Source of the DNA: Pelodera strongyloides
Taxonomy: Eukaryota; Nematoda; Chromadorea; Rhabditida; Rhabditidae
Assembly (NCBI GenBank): GCA_036852015.1
Contig: JAANDG010000131.1
Location: 62,001 to 126,000 of the forward strand
Reading direction: 5' to 3'
DNA: 64,000 nt
The notes below the pieces were generated by a model. It saw nothing but the letters and a program-made list of their open reading frames with translations. It searched no databases and was not told the origin of the DNA. Shown piece after piece: positions 21,857 through 34,279 of the stretch. Positions within the stretch are counted from its first letter, which is position 1, and each line of letters starts with the position of its first letter. The translations under genes were made by a program, and so were the position numbers.

Positions 21857-24590
21857 GGAGCGGATCTAGGAGATGCTCCTCAAATAGCTGAGTCATGCTC
21901 CCGGGCTTGAACCTGGTGCTCACGATCAGTCTCCCTGACCGGGGGTTCATGCTCCCGGGCATTGCTGTCTCTCCCCGCTCGTCACAGCGTGTTTATTGTA
22001 TACGGCCGGTATTATTAGTTTTTTCTTTATCGATTTGTCTAAACTTGTTTCTGTTTTATAATTCCATGCACGATTCTTATTAATAATCAGCAACGCTGCT
22101 AAGTATTATTAATTGTTTTATCCGAGGTTGTTTTATAGAACCAATGTTTAAAGGGAATATGTCGAATAGGTTATTGTAATTTGACAATTTGGCCCTTGAC
22201 CTATTGACCTATTCCCTTTAAGTGACCTACTGACCTATTCCCTTTAAATGACATTTGTTGTTTCGTATTTCTTACCAAATTAATACCCCCCCCCTACTTA
22301 CGCAAAAGGTTTCCGCACTAAACATTCCATTTACTGAAGCTTGCTGATGTCTTATCGATCTTTTTTGTAACATTTATAAGGTGTTTTGTTTTGGGTTTCT
22401 CTATTGGTAACCCTTCCGGTTCGAGGTTTGAGCTACCATGGATGTATCATTGGTACCAAAAAGTTACCTGTGGTAGTGGTTAACCTTGCCTGTCTGAGGG
22501 TTGAGCTATTTGTCAGTGAGTTACCGGTGTAGAGGCCCAAATATGAAGCTGTAAAGTAAAGGCCAGCCCCAACGTTGTCCGTGAGGGTAGTGTACCTGCC
22601 GCGCAGGGGTACCGTACTATTAGGTAATTACCTGTCCCTGGTTGTTCAGTTTCAGTCGTTTTATTACTCCCAATATTGTAGCACAACTGCTACTGTCGAT
22701 TATGTACTCACATTACGGTATTACTCGTCTACTTGCTCGTGTTTACGCACCCGGTTTTAAGTTATTATTATTAATGTCTAATTGTGTTTTTTTTTAACTT
22801 TTCATCTGATAACCCTAGGCCTAATAATACATTAATATTTGACCCATTCCCTGTAATTAAGCCACAGAATTCGCTTTACCCTTTCTTACTTGTATTCTTT
22901 CACAGTTTTTGTTTTACTCGTTTTATTTTTTTAATTATATTATTATTATGTGAATTTGTTAGTACTCGGGTCTGATTCGACTAGAATTTAGACGTTATTA
23001 ATTATTAATATTAAATATAAATATAATATTAAATGTCTCTTAATATTGAAGTCTTGCCTCGTGTTGATTGCTTTGTTGGGATGCTTTGCGGTTTTTACTT
23101 GTGTAGCTAGCCTTGTAGTAAATTTTGGCACCGATTCTAAGGTTTAGCTCAAGGTTTTTGGGGGTGCTAATTAGTTTTACCCGATGCTAATTAGTGAGTG
23201 TTCATTAGTGTTACCGTATGCTAATTGGCGTTACAGTATGCGAATTAGGGTAGGAGCTTCTGAAATCCTCATGGTATTCGATGTGCAATGGTGCAATGAT
23301 TTCACTCGGTACGCTGTCTCTTATATTGAAGCTAATTATTCGCTGGGGCCCCTAATGATACTATTAATTATACTTGATGTAGATTACTTTCCTTCTTTTG
23401 TCGTCTTCGGTTTGAGACTCCAATTGCTTGTAGATAATGTTTGGTACCGCTAGACGTTACTTTCCTATATAATGGCATTTCTCGGTTTTACTGTTTGTTT
23501 CCCATGTATCAGTGAAGCTTATTTGCAATTATGTAAAGTGTATGTATGCGTATTTCCGTTTTGACCGAGTCTGCTTACTACTGTGTAGATAGGGAGAGTT
23601 TTGTAGGATTTTCTCGACTTTTTTTCTTCTCGTGAATTTTTTGAACAAACCGTTTGTTTCGCTCCCCTCCCCCATGTGCATGTGTGACTGTGTTGCGAGA
23701 GTATATTCATGATAATGATTTAAGCTATGGTTAATAAATATATAGATTATATTTATCGTGTTAATTGATTGTGTGATGGTGTGGCGTCGTTGAGAATATA
23801 CTTGAAATATTTTAGATTGGTATACGGTCTTCGTTTGTAGTATATTTGTTCGATGTGCTTTTGCGCTTGAGTTGGTTAAGATGTGGTGCGCGGCGAGAAT
23901 CTGGCGTCATAATAGCGCGCTGCGATAAACTGGCGATGATTGGGCGATACTCGGAAACTTTTTTTGATGAATTTGGAGTATCCAATTTCAAGTTGTTTGG
24001 GTTTCACATTAGTGGACTCATAGAGTAAATTTACCAAATTCCGTTTGTCAATTGTATGTGAAACATTCCGCATTATGCGAGTGTAAGCCAGCCCCCTGTC
24101 CCGCATAGTGTGTAGGCTCCCGTGTATTGTTTGTAGTTTGTAGACAATTTTTTATTCATAATCGGCATACGAATGCAGGCAATTGACATTGAGCGTATAC
24201 ATGATCAATATGTACAGAAATTGGAGAATTAGAAGAAAGATGGCGGTGTTGAGCAAGAGGGAAAGACGGGTGGATGTTGGGCGATATTGGGACTTCATAG
24301 AAGTTACTAGTGGGGTAGATGAGGGGCGGGGGTTGGGTCTAGGAGTGCGTGGGCGTGCTAGGGGGCGGCTCCCGGGCTTGGGAGTATATTTTAGGTAAGT
24401 GGGGAGTCTCTGGTTGAGTACCGGGGGTTTCTTTAAATGAGTGTTCTTAGATTTTGGTTGTTGCATGTTGGTTAGTGGTTTGGTACGTGTGCAGCTAGAT
24501 AGAGATTGGGAGAGTTGTGATAGGAGTTCTAGGTTAATGTGATGGGGTGATTTGTGTTGGGCAACGATTTTTGATGGAATCAGTTGGTAA
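21857..24590. other. intergenic region between convergent genes
   Basis: It lies between the 3' ends of the RhoGAP (+) and DUF148 (-) genes. It holds a small TTAA-bounded palindrome (22152-22217), short CCCC runs and AT-rich DNA. A 104-codon minus-strand frame at 24152-24466 is Pro/Arg-rich, then hydrophobic; I see no support for it as a gene. Confidence 0.6.
22152..22217. mobile_element. short TTAA-bounded palindrome, AGGGAATA type
   Basis: TTAA, then AGGGAATATGTCGAATAGGT, and at the other end ACCTATTCCCT before TTAA. The right end is duplicated once more at 22222-22247. It has the AGGG-type terminus seen in the longer elements. Confidence 0.65.
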
Positions 24591-26992
24591 CTAGATCTCC
24601 TCCCAAACGGTACGCACGCCTCCGAGCGGGCGCATCTTACGAAAGGGCAGGCGGTCGCCGAGAAAGGAGCGCACGAGCTGGATCATTAAGTTGGTCACCT
24701 GAAAGGGACAGTAGTTTAGTAGGTCATATGCTGATATGGGTTAACTGAAACGGTGGGCACCACTCTGTGATAGTTAACATTTCGTTGCGATGTATTTTGT
24801 TCCTTTGTGGCGTCCGGTATATACGCTTCACAAACAATGCATGATTCCATTTGAGTATTTGTTATCTAGCCGATGAAGTCGGAGACATTATTAAGAATTC
24901 TTGGTGATGTTTAAAAACTTTTTTACATCTTGACACCAACCTCGATCACCATCTTGTCCTTGTTAGTGTACAGCTCCATCACTTTGTGAAGTTCTTCATC
25001 GGAGGAGAGAGTGAGGTCGTTGTGGAGTTGGTCGATTTCCTGAAGTTTTGAATTATTCGGGGTTAATGCTGAGCGGGTTGGGTTTGGTTGTTCACCAAGC
25101 TTTTAGGTTCCTAGTCAGCCTACGCTTGGTTCTTGGCTCCGCAGTCTACAGTAGACCAGTAGATTACGGTATAGTGCTTGCTAGGTGAGATTCGAACCCT
25201 CACGGCAATCTTGTTTTCAAATGTTCTGAGGTGAGTCCGTAAACGATAACTTACGTCGAGCATCTGTCTGACTTGTGCGAGGAGTTGCGTGTAAATGAGC
25301 ACCTTCTTGTCGTGCGTCTCGCGAAGCGTGGAACGGTAAGTGGTCAGAGATTTCTGAAGTTTGGAGATTGATTGGGTTTCTGTTACCTCTATTTCTATCC
25401 CTCTCTGTCTTTCTCTTTCTCTCGCTCTCTTCTTCTTTCTCGCTCTCTCTCTCTCCCTTTTTCTATAGTTGTCGGTGTTCTCTGACTGACGTCTTCCTCT
25501 CCCTCCGCTAACTCATAACCCGTCAGAAATTCAACAACGTAACAGTTAGCTTATGCTTAGGTACATCCTTGATCATAGAATAAAAGCTACCGACCATCAC
25601 GTCGTCTCCATGTCTGACAGCCCACTCGGTGAGTCTGATCTCTAACTCGGCTTTTGAAGCGGTACGGTTCTCGGCGATCTTCCGATACTCCATAACACTT
25701 GATTGGGTCATGCTGAATTAGATATGATTTGATTTCCAAATTTAAATTTCACTCTTAAAAGAACCGGGGAGCAAGGTGATGTCATTAGTTTAGTAATCGT
25801 CTTGCGCTAAGGAACTTATAAATATATAAGCCTAGAAAATAGACGTTTAAAATCGCGACTCACTTTTGCACGAAAACTGGAATACGAATTGTTGCCGTTG
25901 TGCAAGGAATGGTTCTCTTAATTGGTGGAAGGATGGCATTTCCAGTTTCGTTGAGTTTCTTCTGATTTTCCGGTTTCTGTACGGGTTTCCGAATGACGAT
26001 CGCTCTTCTGGGTACTGTAGGTTTAAAGGGAAGGTTACGTCGGTCTCCGTTATTTCCTCTGTTGCGGGTTATGATGATGTAGTCGAGCTGTTTTGCTTCG
26101 GTGTCAGTGACGTCACCGGATTCAGACCTGTGATTTGCTTGAAGAGTCTCCTTGGGAAGGCCTTCAGTGAAGTTTGAACCTTCATTGTTGTTGATGACGT
26201 CATCATTAAAAACAACTACGCCTTCAATTTGAGAAGTTGTGGAGTTGCTGCCCAGGAGTTCGTCAGGCTGTGATGCAGGAGTTGAGTAATCGTTGGGGTC
26301 CACGATTTGCTTCACGACAACAGTTTGCTGCTCAGCTTCAGTTGTTGCTGCTTTGGGTGTTGTGCTGTAGTCACGAGCGTCGACGATTTGCTTTATTGCG
26401 ACGATTTGCTGCTCAGCTTCGGTTTTCTTTTGCTTCACAGCAATAATTTGCTGTTCAGCTTCAGAAGCTTCAGAAGATGCTGCTTTGGGCGCTGTGCTGT
26501 TCTCAGGACGTTCGACAATCTCCTTCATGATAGCTTTCTGGTTGGTATCTGCTGTCACCGATTCTTTGGTATCGTTATTGGTTCCAATAGCTAGCAGGCT
26601 TTCCTTGCTGGGTGTTGCCGCCTGAATTAATAATAGTTTAATCGCTAATATCGAATCAAGAGAACGTAACTCCCGGTGTGTGTAACGTCTGTGGAACAAG
26701 TCATTCTTCTTTGAGCAATGATGTGAGCCACCTTGAATACGAGAGCTAGATTTTAAAGGGGACGGTAGTCGAACTGTCGAACCCAAAACCTTAGCTCCTT
26801 AGCTTCGGCAGCTAATCACTATACTACCAAGCAACCAGATAGACTAAGGCTAATGTGCAGCCGTTTAATTGTTACCTCTTCATAGATGGCTATGACAGAA
26901 GGATTCTTGTATGATGGGTAGAAGGCGAGACGTGGATGCGTATAGACAGCCATGAAGAGGGAGAAGAAAGTAATAGAGTTAGAGATGCGCAT
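24591..26992 (-). CDS. secreted repeat-containing DUF148 (SXP/RAL-2 family) protein
   Basis: Six exons on the minus strand: 26992-26876, 26621-25864, 25712-25565, 25353-25255, 25039-24941, 24698-24591 (TAG). All phases agree and give 442 residues. Residues 1-20 form a signal peptide (SITFFSLFMAVYTHPRL). Residues 90-160 carry repeated EAEQQ-I-VAVKQ and DYSTTPKAAT-like units, followed by Asn/Ser-rich sequence with several N-glycosylation motifs. From about residue 288 the sequence fits DUF148: an AENRTASKAELEIRLTEWA block, then amphipathic helices and ELYTNKDK. DUF148 proteins are secreted nematode proteins of poorly known function, some able to bind metal ions. The start ATG follows CTCTTCAGGAA, a likely trans-splice acceptor. 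The repeat-bearing N-terminal half is longer than in small family members. Exon chain high confidence; family assignment moderate to high. Confidence 0.82.
25160..25235 (-). pseudogene. possible tRNA-like remnant
   Basis: A perfect B-box-like GAGGGTTCGAATCTCAC arm is present on the minus strand inside the DUF148 intron. An A-box and acceptor stem are not convincing. Weak call. Confidence 0.2.
26750..26835 (-). pseudogene. tRNA-like sequence, probable pseudogene
   Basis: On the minus strand TGGTAGTATAGTGATTAGC is a good A-box/D-arm and GGGTTCGACAGTTCGA a B-box-like arm, in the right order. Cloverleaf pairing is poor. It lies in the first intron of the DUF148 gene. Confidence 0.4.
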
Positions 26993-28200
26993 TTCCTGAA
27001 GAGTAAATTTACAGGATTCATAGTTGGCGATGGCGGGTGGTTTTTGAAGGAGAACTGCATTTTCATGTATGTGGGGGAAAGCTTCATTGCGCCTATGGCG
27101 CTGACATATGATACATGGAAATGGCGTCGCCAGCACCCGTTTCGCCAACGACGTGTCATCCCGCTTTATGTAGTAGACAGTTATACATATTGTATAATCA
27201 TTAAGATATAAATTACAATATATATTACTAAACAATAATCCGCGCACAAAATAACTATCAGTAGTCAATCATGAACGTTGAAGCATATTTATGTCATATT
27301 CTTGTAGGTAAGTAGCTTGGAACATCAATTTGTGAATGCATTTAAAACTCTAGTGAATAATGAGATCGTTACAAAAGTCTAATACATAAGAATAGAACAA
27401 GTCCGCTTGATTTGATATTCCCCTCCGGCTAGTTCATTATATATAGCTATGTTTTTGGGGTTTTGTGAAACGCTTTCCAGCTGTGCAAACCTTGTGATTT
27501 CAATTGTGGGCCTATGACTCGGACAAAGGTTTTACGGTCTTGTGTGCGCTCCTGTTATTGTTGTTATGCTCCTTTGTTTTGGTTGGCGGACTGGACGGCA
27601 TAGTGGACTGTTTTTGGGAACGAACGGGGCAGAAGTCCTGCGATACAATAATAACGACATAAATAAATAAATAATACATAAAAGGGTTGTGCTATTTTGG
27701 GATATTTTTGTCCTTTTCGTAGGTGATGATGAATCACGGACCATACAACGTTAGCTAATTTTGAAATGAGGAAGCGTGTAGCTAACTGTTGATTTAGATT
27801 ATTGAAATAGAGAATGTGTCATGCATTTTCTCTTGTAGTACATAGTTGTTTCTAGATGAATATGGCTCAATGTTAGTGAGTGATTTAAAATAGGAATTAA
27901 GCAAGAATCATATATGCGAGTGTGGGAAAACTACCAGCTAGTGTTCGCCAGTGCGCGGCGGCGAACACATTTTCGCGCCACGACTGAGTAGCGCGCGAAG
28001 TGTGTTCAAGCGCACCCACCAAAAAGCGTGCCACTTGTGCGCCGGTTTTCGTTGCACACGCTGTTGTGCAGTATGTTTGCTATGCAGGAGTTTCGTCACA
28101 GTCCAGCTACGTTTTAGTATCATGCTGGTCAACACTTGCGTGCTAACGTGCTAGCGTGTTCAGTCTTATTGGTTAATCCATAATCCATAATTCACTTCAG
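26993..28200. promoter_or_regulatory. divergent intergenic/promoter region
   Basis: It separates the DUF148 start (-) from the glycerate kinase start (+), so it should hold both promoters. It includes a GC-rich hairpin at 27941-27967 (GTGTTCGCC...GGCGAACAC) and further GCGC-rich sequence to 28060. No motif can be named with confidence. Confidence 0.4.
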
Positions 28201-31200
28201 ATGAATTCCACGGCTGTAGACGCGTTTAGGAAATGTCTCGCGGCGATATCGCCATATAATGCTGTGAAAGAGGTGAGGTTTCTTGATATTACTAATTATG
28301 TACTCATTTGGCAAATAATTGGCTAGGTTTTTTTGGAAGAGCGCCGTGCTGCCAAAAACTATCGAAGAACGTGGATTAAGAATATAAATACAAGAGTAAA
28401 CGCAACTAGTTTGGTTTTTTGAGAGCGTGAAATGAGATGTAAAACAGTGTTAGTAAGATGAATAGTAAAATTGATGATTGAGAAATTATAGTAAAACTAA
28501 GAAATTAAGTTTCGGCCGTCAAATAACGTGTTTGGTATTTTATGGTTATATATTTAATGTGTTTCAACCTGTTTTTAAATAAACAGGCACATTCTGTCTA
28601 AAGTGATGTTCCTATCTATATAGTTCTAATATTGCTGTGTATAAATAAAAACTAATATACAACGAGGCAAAGTAATAAAGAAAGAGGAATTCTAATACTA
28701 GTATGTCTGTTTTCAGGCCCTTCTCCTGTCTCCGTCCGAATTGGTCGTCTCGAAGACAATTCGTATAAAAGTCGATCCTCAAACAAGGGTAGGCTTTTTA
28801 AAGCGATACTGTACGTGGTTTGTATGTAGAAAAACTGCCAAGTTAAATTCCCGTGTGTAACATGCAAATGGGAATGTGGGTAAAGGATACGCACATGTTA
28901 TATTAGATATTTAGATTTTATTACTTTTACAGATGCAAATAGGAGTCTGGTATTTCAAAAACCTTAATATTTCGGCTATGCGGTCATTATGTAGGCGCAT
29001 AGCCAGGAAAAAAGCAGACACCCTTAAAATTGGGTGTTTAAAGCGGAGGCAGAATATTTTTCGGTTCTTTCAGTTCTGTGCAATCGGCTTTGGTAAAGCG
29101 ATTTTGCCTATGATCTGTGCTATGGAGGATGTTTTGAAAGAGAAACTTCATCGATCCATAGCGATTGCGCCTACCGGAGCTATGGCGAGCAAGTCAGTCG
29201 AAGTTGGACTCTTATTTATGGGGTTTGCAAGCATGCTGAAAATTTACCGTATCTTGGAACTACACGGAATATTTTTTTAATTTTCCATATTATATATGCA
29301 GGTTTCGTGCAGAAATACGGTAGTATTGACAAAGTCACACCGAATTTTTGGGATGCTTGCAGAGCTCATTACATGTTTATTGCCGCAATCACAAGAGAAG
29401 CGTAACACAAACAAGCGAACGTAATATAACGAGGACATACACAGTAAGACGACGTAAGACGCATTATACAGAGGGGTTACTCCAAAAAACTGAAAGTTGA
29501 TGGTTAATTCGTCAGCGTCGTATAGTATTTATTCCTGAGTTCTCTCGACTAACTTATATTTTGGATGCAAAAATATCGTATTGGTCACGAATCTCTTTCC
29601 TTATATTCTTAACCCTAGCTTTAGCGCGCGTTTCCGGCCACAGAACACAACAGTACGCGAGGCATCGATTAACAATCTGCCCGACGAAGCTTCACTTGAA
29701 GCAACCAGAGAAGTAGTGGAATTTATCCGCGCGGAGGACTCTCCAGCTACCGTCTTTTTGTTCCTGATCTCGGGTGAGTGATATTGGTATCAGTAGTTAA
29801 TGCTTGGGAAAATATGCGCGGAACAGAGTACACTGCTAGTTGGCGCATTTGCAGCACACTTTTTGCTAGTTGGCGCATCTGCGGCGCATGTACCCGTTGC
29901 GCGTCGCCGGTCTTACTCCATGAAATGTGCGCCGTGATAGCGCGCGCTTTCGCGTTGAAATTGTGAAAATGTGAAATGGAGGAGGTCTTAACTATTCCGC
30001 GGTAGCATTATTGATAATACTCAGTGTGAGAAAGATAAGTTAGGGTGCCCAGAGACAATTGTCCGTTTTCTTTCCGGGTATTATCAGTGCAAAATACCGT
30101 AATCTTATATGTAGTAAGCCCAAAACACCGTAATCGCTCCACTAGTTATGTCGTTAGTACGCACACCGTAATTGCTCTAATTATGTAGCACTAAGCACTA
30201 TATTTTAGGAGGAGGTTCGGCACTTCTCTGCTCACCGAATAAGATCTCTTTGGAGCAGAAACTCTCGACTATCAAGCTTCTAGCTTCATCCGGGGCGGAT
30301 ATTCAGCAACTGAATACAGTACGACAAAGGCTGAGTACTGTAAAAGGAGGAAAGCTACTGGAGAACGTTCGAGAGGCGCAGGTTTGTGCTATGTATGCAC
30401 CGTGAATCTGCTTGCGCGCGGCGAAACAAACGCGTGCACTTACTTGTCGCCGCGAACGCTTAAACTTTGTCAGTCCCATAGCCAACGAGACAAGCCAGTC
30501 TCGCGAACTCGCGGAGTATCCTTTTCTAGGGTAAAGATCAAAACGGTGTCACGCAGGCAGCTGTGGATGAAACCACATCCACTTACAATCAGACGTGCAA
30601 TAGTCTGTAGCCAAAAATCCGTGCATTTAAGGTTAAAGGGAATGTCAAGCCGGTTTTTCATGTTGGGCTCAAAAAAAAGCTTATGTTTTGGAGGTGAGGA
30701 AAGTGAAAATAAAAACAAACAAACACTTTCATGTAAGAAGAAAAACAATTTCAAACCGCTCCAAAAAACTCCTTCAGTATGGGATTCGAGTCGTGCGGAC
30801 AAAGCTAAGCCAAATCTTTGTCCACGGGACGTTTGAATTTACGAGGCTGTTAGACAGCAAAGAAAAAGAAGAGGGCGCGAGAGAAATTTGTTTAAGTCAG
30901 CAAAGAAAAAGAGGAGAGCGCGAGAGAAATTGTGTAAACTACGGTAGTTGTAACAGCGTGTTATAGAATATCTGTGAATCAGGCTTGACATTCGCTTTAA
31001 GGTCCTCGGCCATGCCTCATTTTGTTGATACTTGCTTTCAGGTTGTCTCTTTAATTGTGTCCGACATAATTGGCGACCCGGTTGAGCTAATTGCAAGCGG
31101 ACCTACAGTACCCCAGCAGCAGGAACGGAGAGATGCATTGGGTGTACTTGATGAACTCGGAGTTAGAGATAAGATCGACCCACACGTGCTACAAGTCATT

Positions 31201-33170
31201 GAGGTAGACAAACTTTAGAATGCGGTAATTTCTGTTTGTATCAGCATCAGGTATCTTCTGTCAACCTAATAAACTAGGTGGTATTTTGCTTTAAATAACA
31301 GAACTTGGATTCAATTTCAGTGTAAACTTCAATTGTTGAACATGATAGTGGTGTTGGTAGTAATGGATACTTTATAATCTTGTTTGAGGTCATAAAGAGC
31401 TAGAAGGAGTAGATTTATTTTCGTGCAGATAAACAACCTGTGTGTTGAAACATTGCTAGTTTATAAGGTGGAGCAGTTTTTGAGAAATGTGATTATTATA
31501 TTCTTTCTAAAAACAGAACAGTGAATTTTATAGGAAGAGAGCCATACATCGAGCTCGAGTGCGGTTGTTAACTCTGCGAAAGTGCATAACGAAATCATCT
31601 GCAGCAATGTTTCGGCACTAAGTGCTATGGCGAAAAGACTCGAGGAGGAGGGGTGAGCCTTTGCTTTTTGTTATTTTGTGGAGGGATTTGGATCAATCGA
31701 TATCAATCAATCAAAAACTAAATAAATAAATAAATGTATTGAGTTCTTAAAAACACTATACTATCCATATGGTTCTCTTTAATCGGTTTGCATGTAGTTT
31801 AAATTTTTAAATATATTTATTTACTAATACGATTTGTTGAAGGAGAACCATTACTGTGAGCTTGAAAGACTGTTTTTTAACCGAAAAACCGGCCGGTTTT
31901 TGGAGTACACGAGCGTTCTTATGCAAATGAATTTAACTAGAATAAAAAATCGAGCTAAATTAGAGCAACTTGGCATAAATACGTAAGAACTCACCTGTCC
32001 ATGATGCATTTCAAAAACCGGTCGGTATTTCTCTTTAATCGGTTTGCACGTAGTTTAAATATATAATATTTTTTACTAATATGATTTGTTGAAGGAGAAC
32101 CATTACTGAGAGCTTGAAAGAATTTCAACTATCTTTCAAGTTTAGCTATGACGCGGTCGTAGTTACGTCGGAGCTAGGCGGCAATGCCACCGAGGTCGGA
32201 TCTTGGCTAGCGGACGTTGCGTGCGTGCCGACTTTGTCAGGAGCAGCGCAAGTGCTGAAACAACGAGTTCCGGGATTTGAACTTCCCGCAAATCCTAGGA
32301 AAATGGCCTTCCTATTTGGTGGCGAGACTACGGTAGTCATTGGGGCACCGGGTGAGTTAGTCGGTAATTAATAATTAATAGATTCTGAATGATTATGAAT
32401 TTACTAGGTCTCTATGTGCGTCTAAAAGTGTGTGACTCGCTAGTATCCGTTATGGACATTTTTGTTTAAAAAAAACTATACTTGTATACCATATTCTAGT
32501 TCTTATTTCATTAGTTTATATTTTCAGGTATTGGCGGAAGGAATCAAGAACTCGCATTGGCCGCTTTGCTTCGATGTGTTGAAATTAAAGCGAAAACTCA
32601 ATCTGAAGGCGAAAGGCGTTTCACGATTATGAGCTGCGGAACTGATGGACAGGTATTATTTGGTATAGAGATAAAGTGCGCCCGTGTACAACTTGAAGCT
32701 TTTAGGTGGCCTATCTGATCTGTTCGAGAAGTCTTTGGTATATACTTACTCCCGATAGTACCATTTTTTTGGATTCCACATTCCTAGGATACTCCTTTCA
32801 GTACCCTTGATTGTGCTACCGTAAACAGTGGCCAATAGTATGTTCTTGGGTAAATTGTCATTGGGCTGCCGTACCCAGTGGTCAATAGTATGTTCTTGGG
32901 TAAATAGTACTTATATATATTATTTGCTTGGGTACGGTACCATTTTCTGTACCCTTTTTACAGGACGGTCCGACTGATGCTGCTGGGGCGTGTTTTGATT
33001 CGTCGGTGCTTGATGATGTTGATGTTGAAGAAGCACGGAGATTCCTCGTCAGCTCGGACTCTTATACATTTTGGAGCAAGTTTAACTCTGGTTCTTGTCA
33101 TGTGAAGACTGGTCCGTCGGACACGAATGTTATGGATATTCAATTGATTACGGTGGACTACGGTAGGTAG
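28201..33170 (+). CDS. GLYCTK: glycerate kinase (GLYCTK/MOFRL family)
   Basis: It phosphorylates glycerate with ATP, in serine/fructose-linked metabolism. Exons: 28201-28272, 28717-28788, 28933-29192, 29625-29773, 30209-30381, 31042-31203, 31534-31652, 32146-32351, 32528-32652, 32964-33170 (TAG). Phases agree throughout, giving about 514 residues, close to the roughly 520 of animal enzymes. Family motifs in order: GFGKA, NLPDEASL, LISGGGSALL, ISLEQKLSTIKLLASSGADI, SDIIGDPVELIASGPT, TSELGGNA, FGGETTV, GGRNQELALAALL, CGTDGQDGPTDAAGA. The C-terminal block is the MOFRL domain. The ATG lies directly after TTCACTTCAG, so the message is probably trans-spliced. Exon 3 may hide an intron between about 28990 and 29083: that segment is open but Arg/Lys-rich and not family-like. 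Introns carry two palindromic elements. Confidence 0.93.
30637..30996. mobile_element. TTAA-flanked element with AGGGAATGTCAAGCC ends
   Basis: Starts AGGGAATGTCAAGCC and ends GGCTTGACATTCGCT. TTAA flanks both sides (30633-30636, 30997-31000). Inside is a tandem pair of AGCAAAGAAAAAGA-GGGCGCGAGAGAAATT units (30857-30931). It lies in a glycerate kinase intron and ends 45 bases before the next exon. Confidence 0.8.
31781..32118. repeat. ~85-bp direct repeats flanking a palindromic element
   Basis: The stretch TCGGTTTGCATGTAGTTTAA...GGAGAACCATTACTG-GAGCTTGAAAG occurs at 31781-31868 and again, diverged, at 32037-32118. The family B element 31881-32034 sits between them, all in a glycerate kinase intron. 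Confidence 0.85.
31881..32034. mobile_element. TTAA-flanked palindromic element, family B copy 3
   Basis: Arms ACCGGCCGGTTTTTGGAGTAC and complement ending ACCGGTCGGTATTTCTCT. TTAA at 31877-31880 and 32035-32038. The first bases (CCGAAAAACC) have drifted from AGCGAAATACC. Confidence 0.8.
32807..32908. repeat. 50-bp tandem duplication
   Basis: Two copies of a unit containing CAGTGG(C/T)CAATAGTATGTTC and TTGGGTAAAT, 50 bp apart, in the last glycerate kinase intron. Confidence 0.85.
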
Positions 33171-33748
33171 GATTTAAATTTGACGATTATACTACGTAAT
33201 TTGAGCATAACACTTTATTTGGTTAGGTTACGGTATTTAGCGGTCCATAGTGCGATCGCACTTGTGACGTGTTCTTAGCTATTTGCCACTGGAATCGGTT
33301 TTCCATGTTTTATATGCCTTGCTTTGTACTATGCTATGGGGGTTTGTAGAGTATATATATGATAGTGCCTGTCATCCATACTGTGATAATTGATTATTTA
33401 TGTTCATTATATTGCTTGTTCAACTTTAATTTGTATTCCACACAACTCCACAAAATGATTTATTTCTGCACAACACAATACAACTTGCCATCACAACTGT
33501 CAATTGTATTTTATATTGTAATTTTTTTATAAATAATAAATACAGGATATAATTGATAGCGAGTGACCAGTTCGCCATCTTTCCTGTGTTGAGGTTATGT
33601 AATACATATAGGGAGGGGAGATTTATTATTTGAACTTTATTCCCTGAGTTGAGTTAAGTTGAGGGTAGATGAGAGGTAGTAGTTACTGGGGAGATAAGCA
33701 TACTGTAGGTTATTGTTTATGGGCGGAGCCTCGTTCAATGGGCGGCGC
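33171..33748. other. convergent 3' intergenic region
   Basis: It lies between the stop codons of glycerate kinase (+) and the ShKT gene (-). A poly-A signal AATAAA for the plus-strand gene is at about 33535. Nothing else was recognised. Confidence 0.6.
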
Positions 33749-34279
33749 TTAGCAAAGGTTGCAAGTCTTGGCGCACTGCTGGATCAGGTTCATGTACTTG
33801 TGGGTGTCGGTGCAGAAGTGCTTGATGACATCACAGTACTTGCCTGAAAATATGGTTATAGTAGGGGAAAGTGGAAAGTAATGGTATGTTTACCACCTAA
33901 ATATTTTGTGGGAAATTACCAGCTACCACTATGGCTACAAGACAGCAGGTCAGTGCTTCCATCTAGTTATAGGGTGGGGGCCAGCATCTTCAGTAGTTCC
34001 GGGACTAGGGCGTCAGCGCTACGTGCTACCGTCTAGTTACAGAGTAGTAGCCAGCCAGGGCCAGGGTCAGGGCTAGTTCCAACATGGGCCGGGACTGTCA
34101 CAACTGTCGTGATATTAGTTGATAAATTCTTGAATAAATTGGTCAAACCAAACGCCATCATTTGGATTCACGTGAGTACTGCTCGCTCGGAAAATTGTAC
34201 CTGTATCGACGCACTCTCCGGCGAAAGCGACAGCGAAAACGACCATGAGAGTGACGAGAGCGAGAAGGAAGCGAGACAT
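33749..34279 (-). CDS. small secreted ShKT-domain peptide
   Basis: Two exons, 34279-34201 and 33843-33749 (TAA), joined in phase 1 to give 57 residues. Residues 1-20 are a clear signal peptide (MSRFLLALVTLMVVFAVAFA). The mature part has six cysteines spaced C-X6-C-X6-C-X12-C-X3-C-X2-C, ending C-AKT-C-NL-C. This is the ShKT pattern, with an acidic residue after the first Cys and three disulfides expected. Such domains are very common in nematode secreted proteins, some of which modulate channels or accompany enzymes; no activity can be inferred here. The ATG lies 9 bases after TTTTTTCAG, a likely trans-splice acceptor. Confidence 0.85.

Noticed and set aside
24152..24466. 104-codon minus-strand frame, Pro/Arg-rich then hydrophobic
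   Set aside because: No splice partners, no family resemblance, and it lies in the 3' flank of the DUF148 gene.
30384..30836. 150-codon plus-strand open frame
   Set aside because: It lies in a glycerate kinase intron and runs into a TTAA element; no splice or family support.
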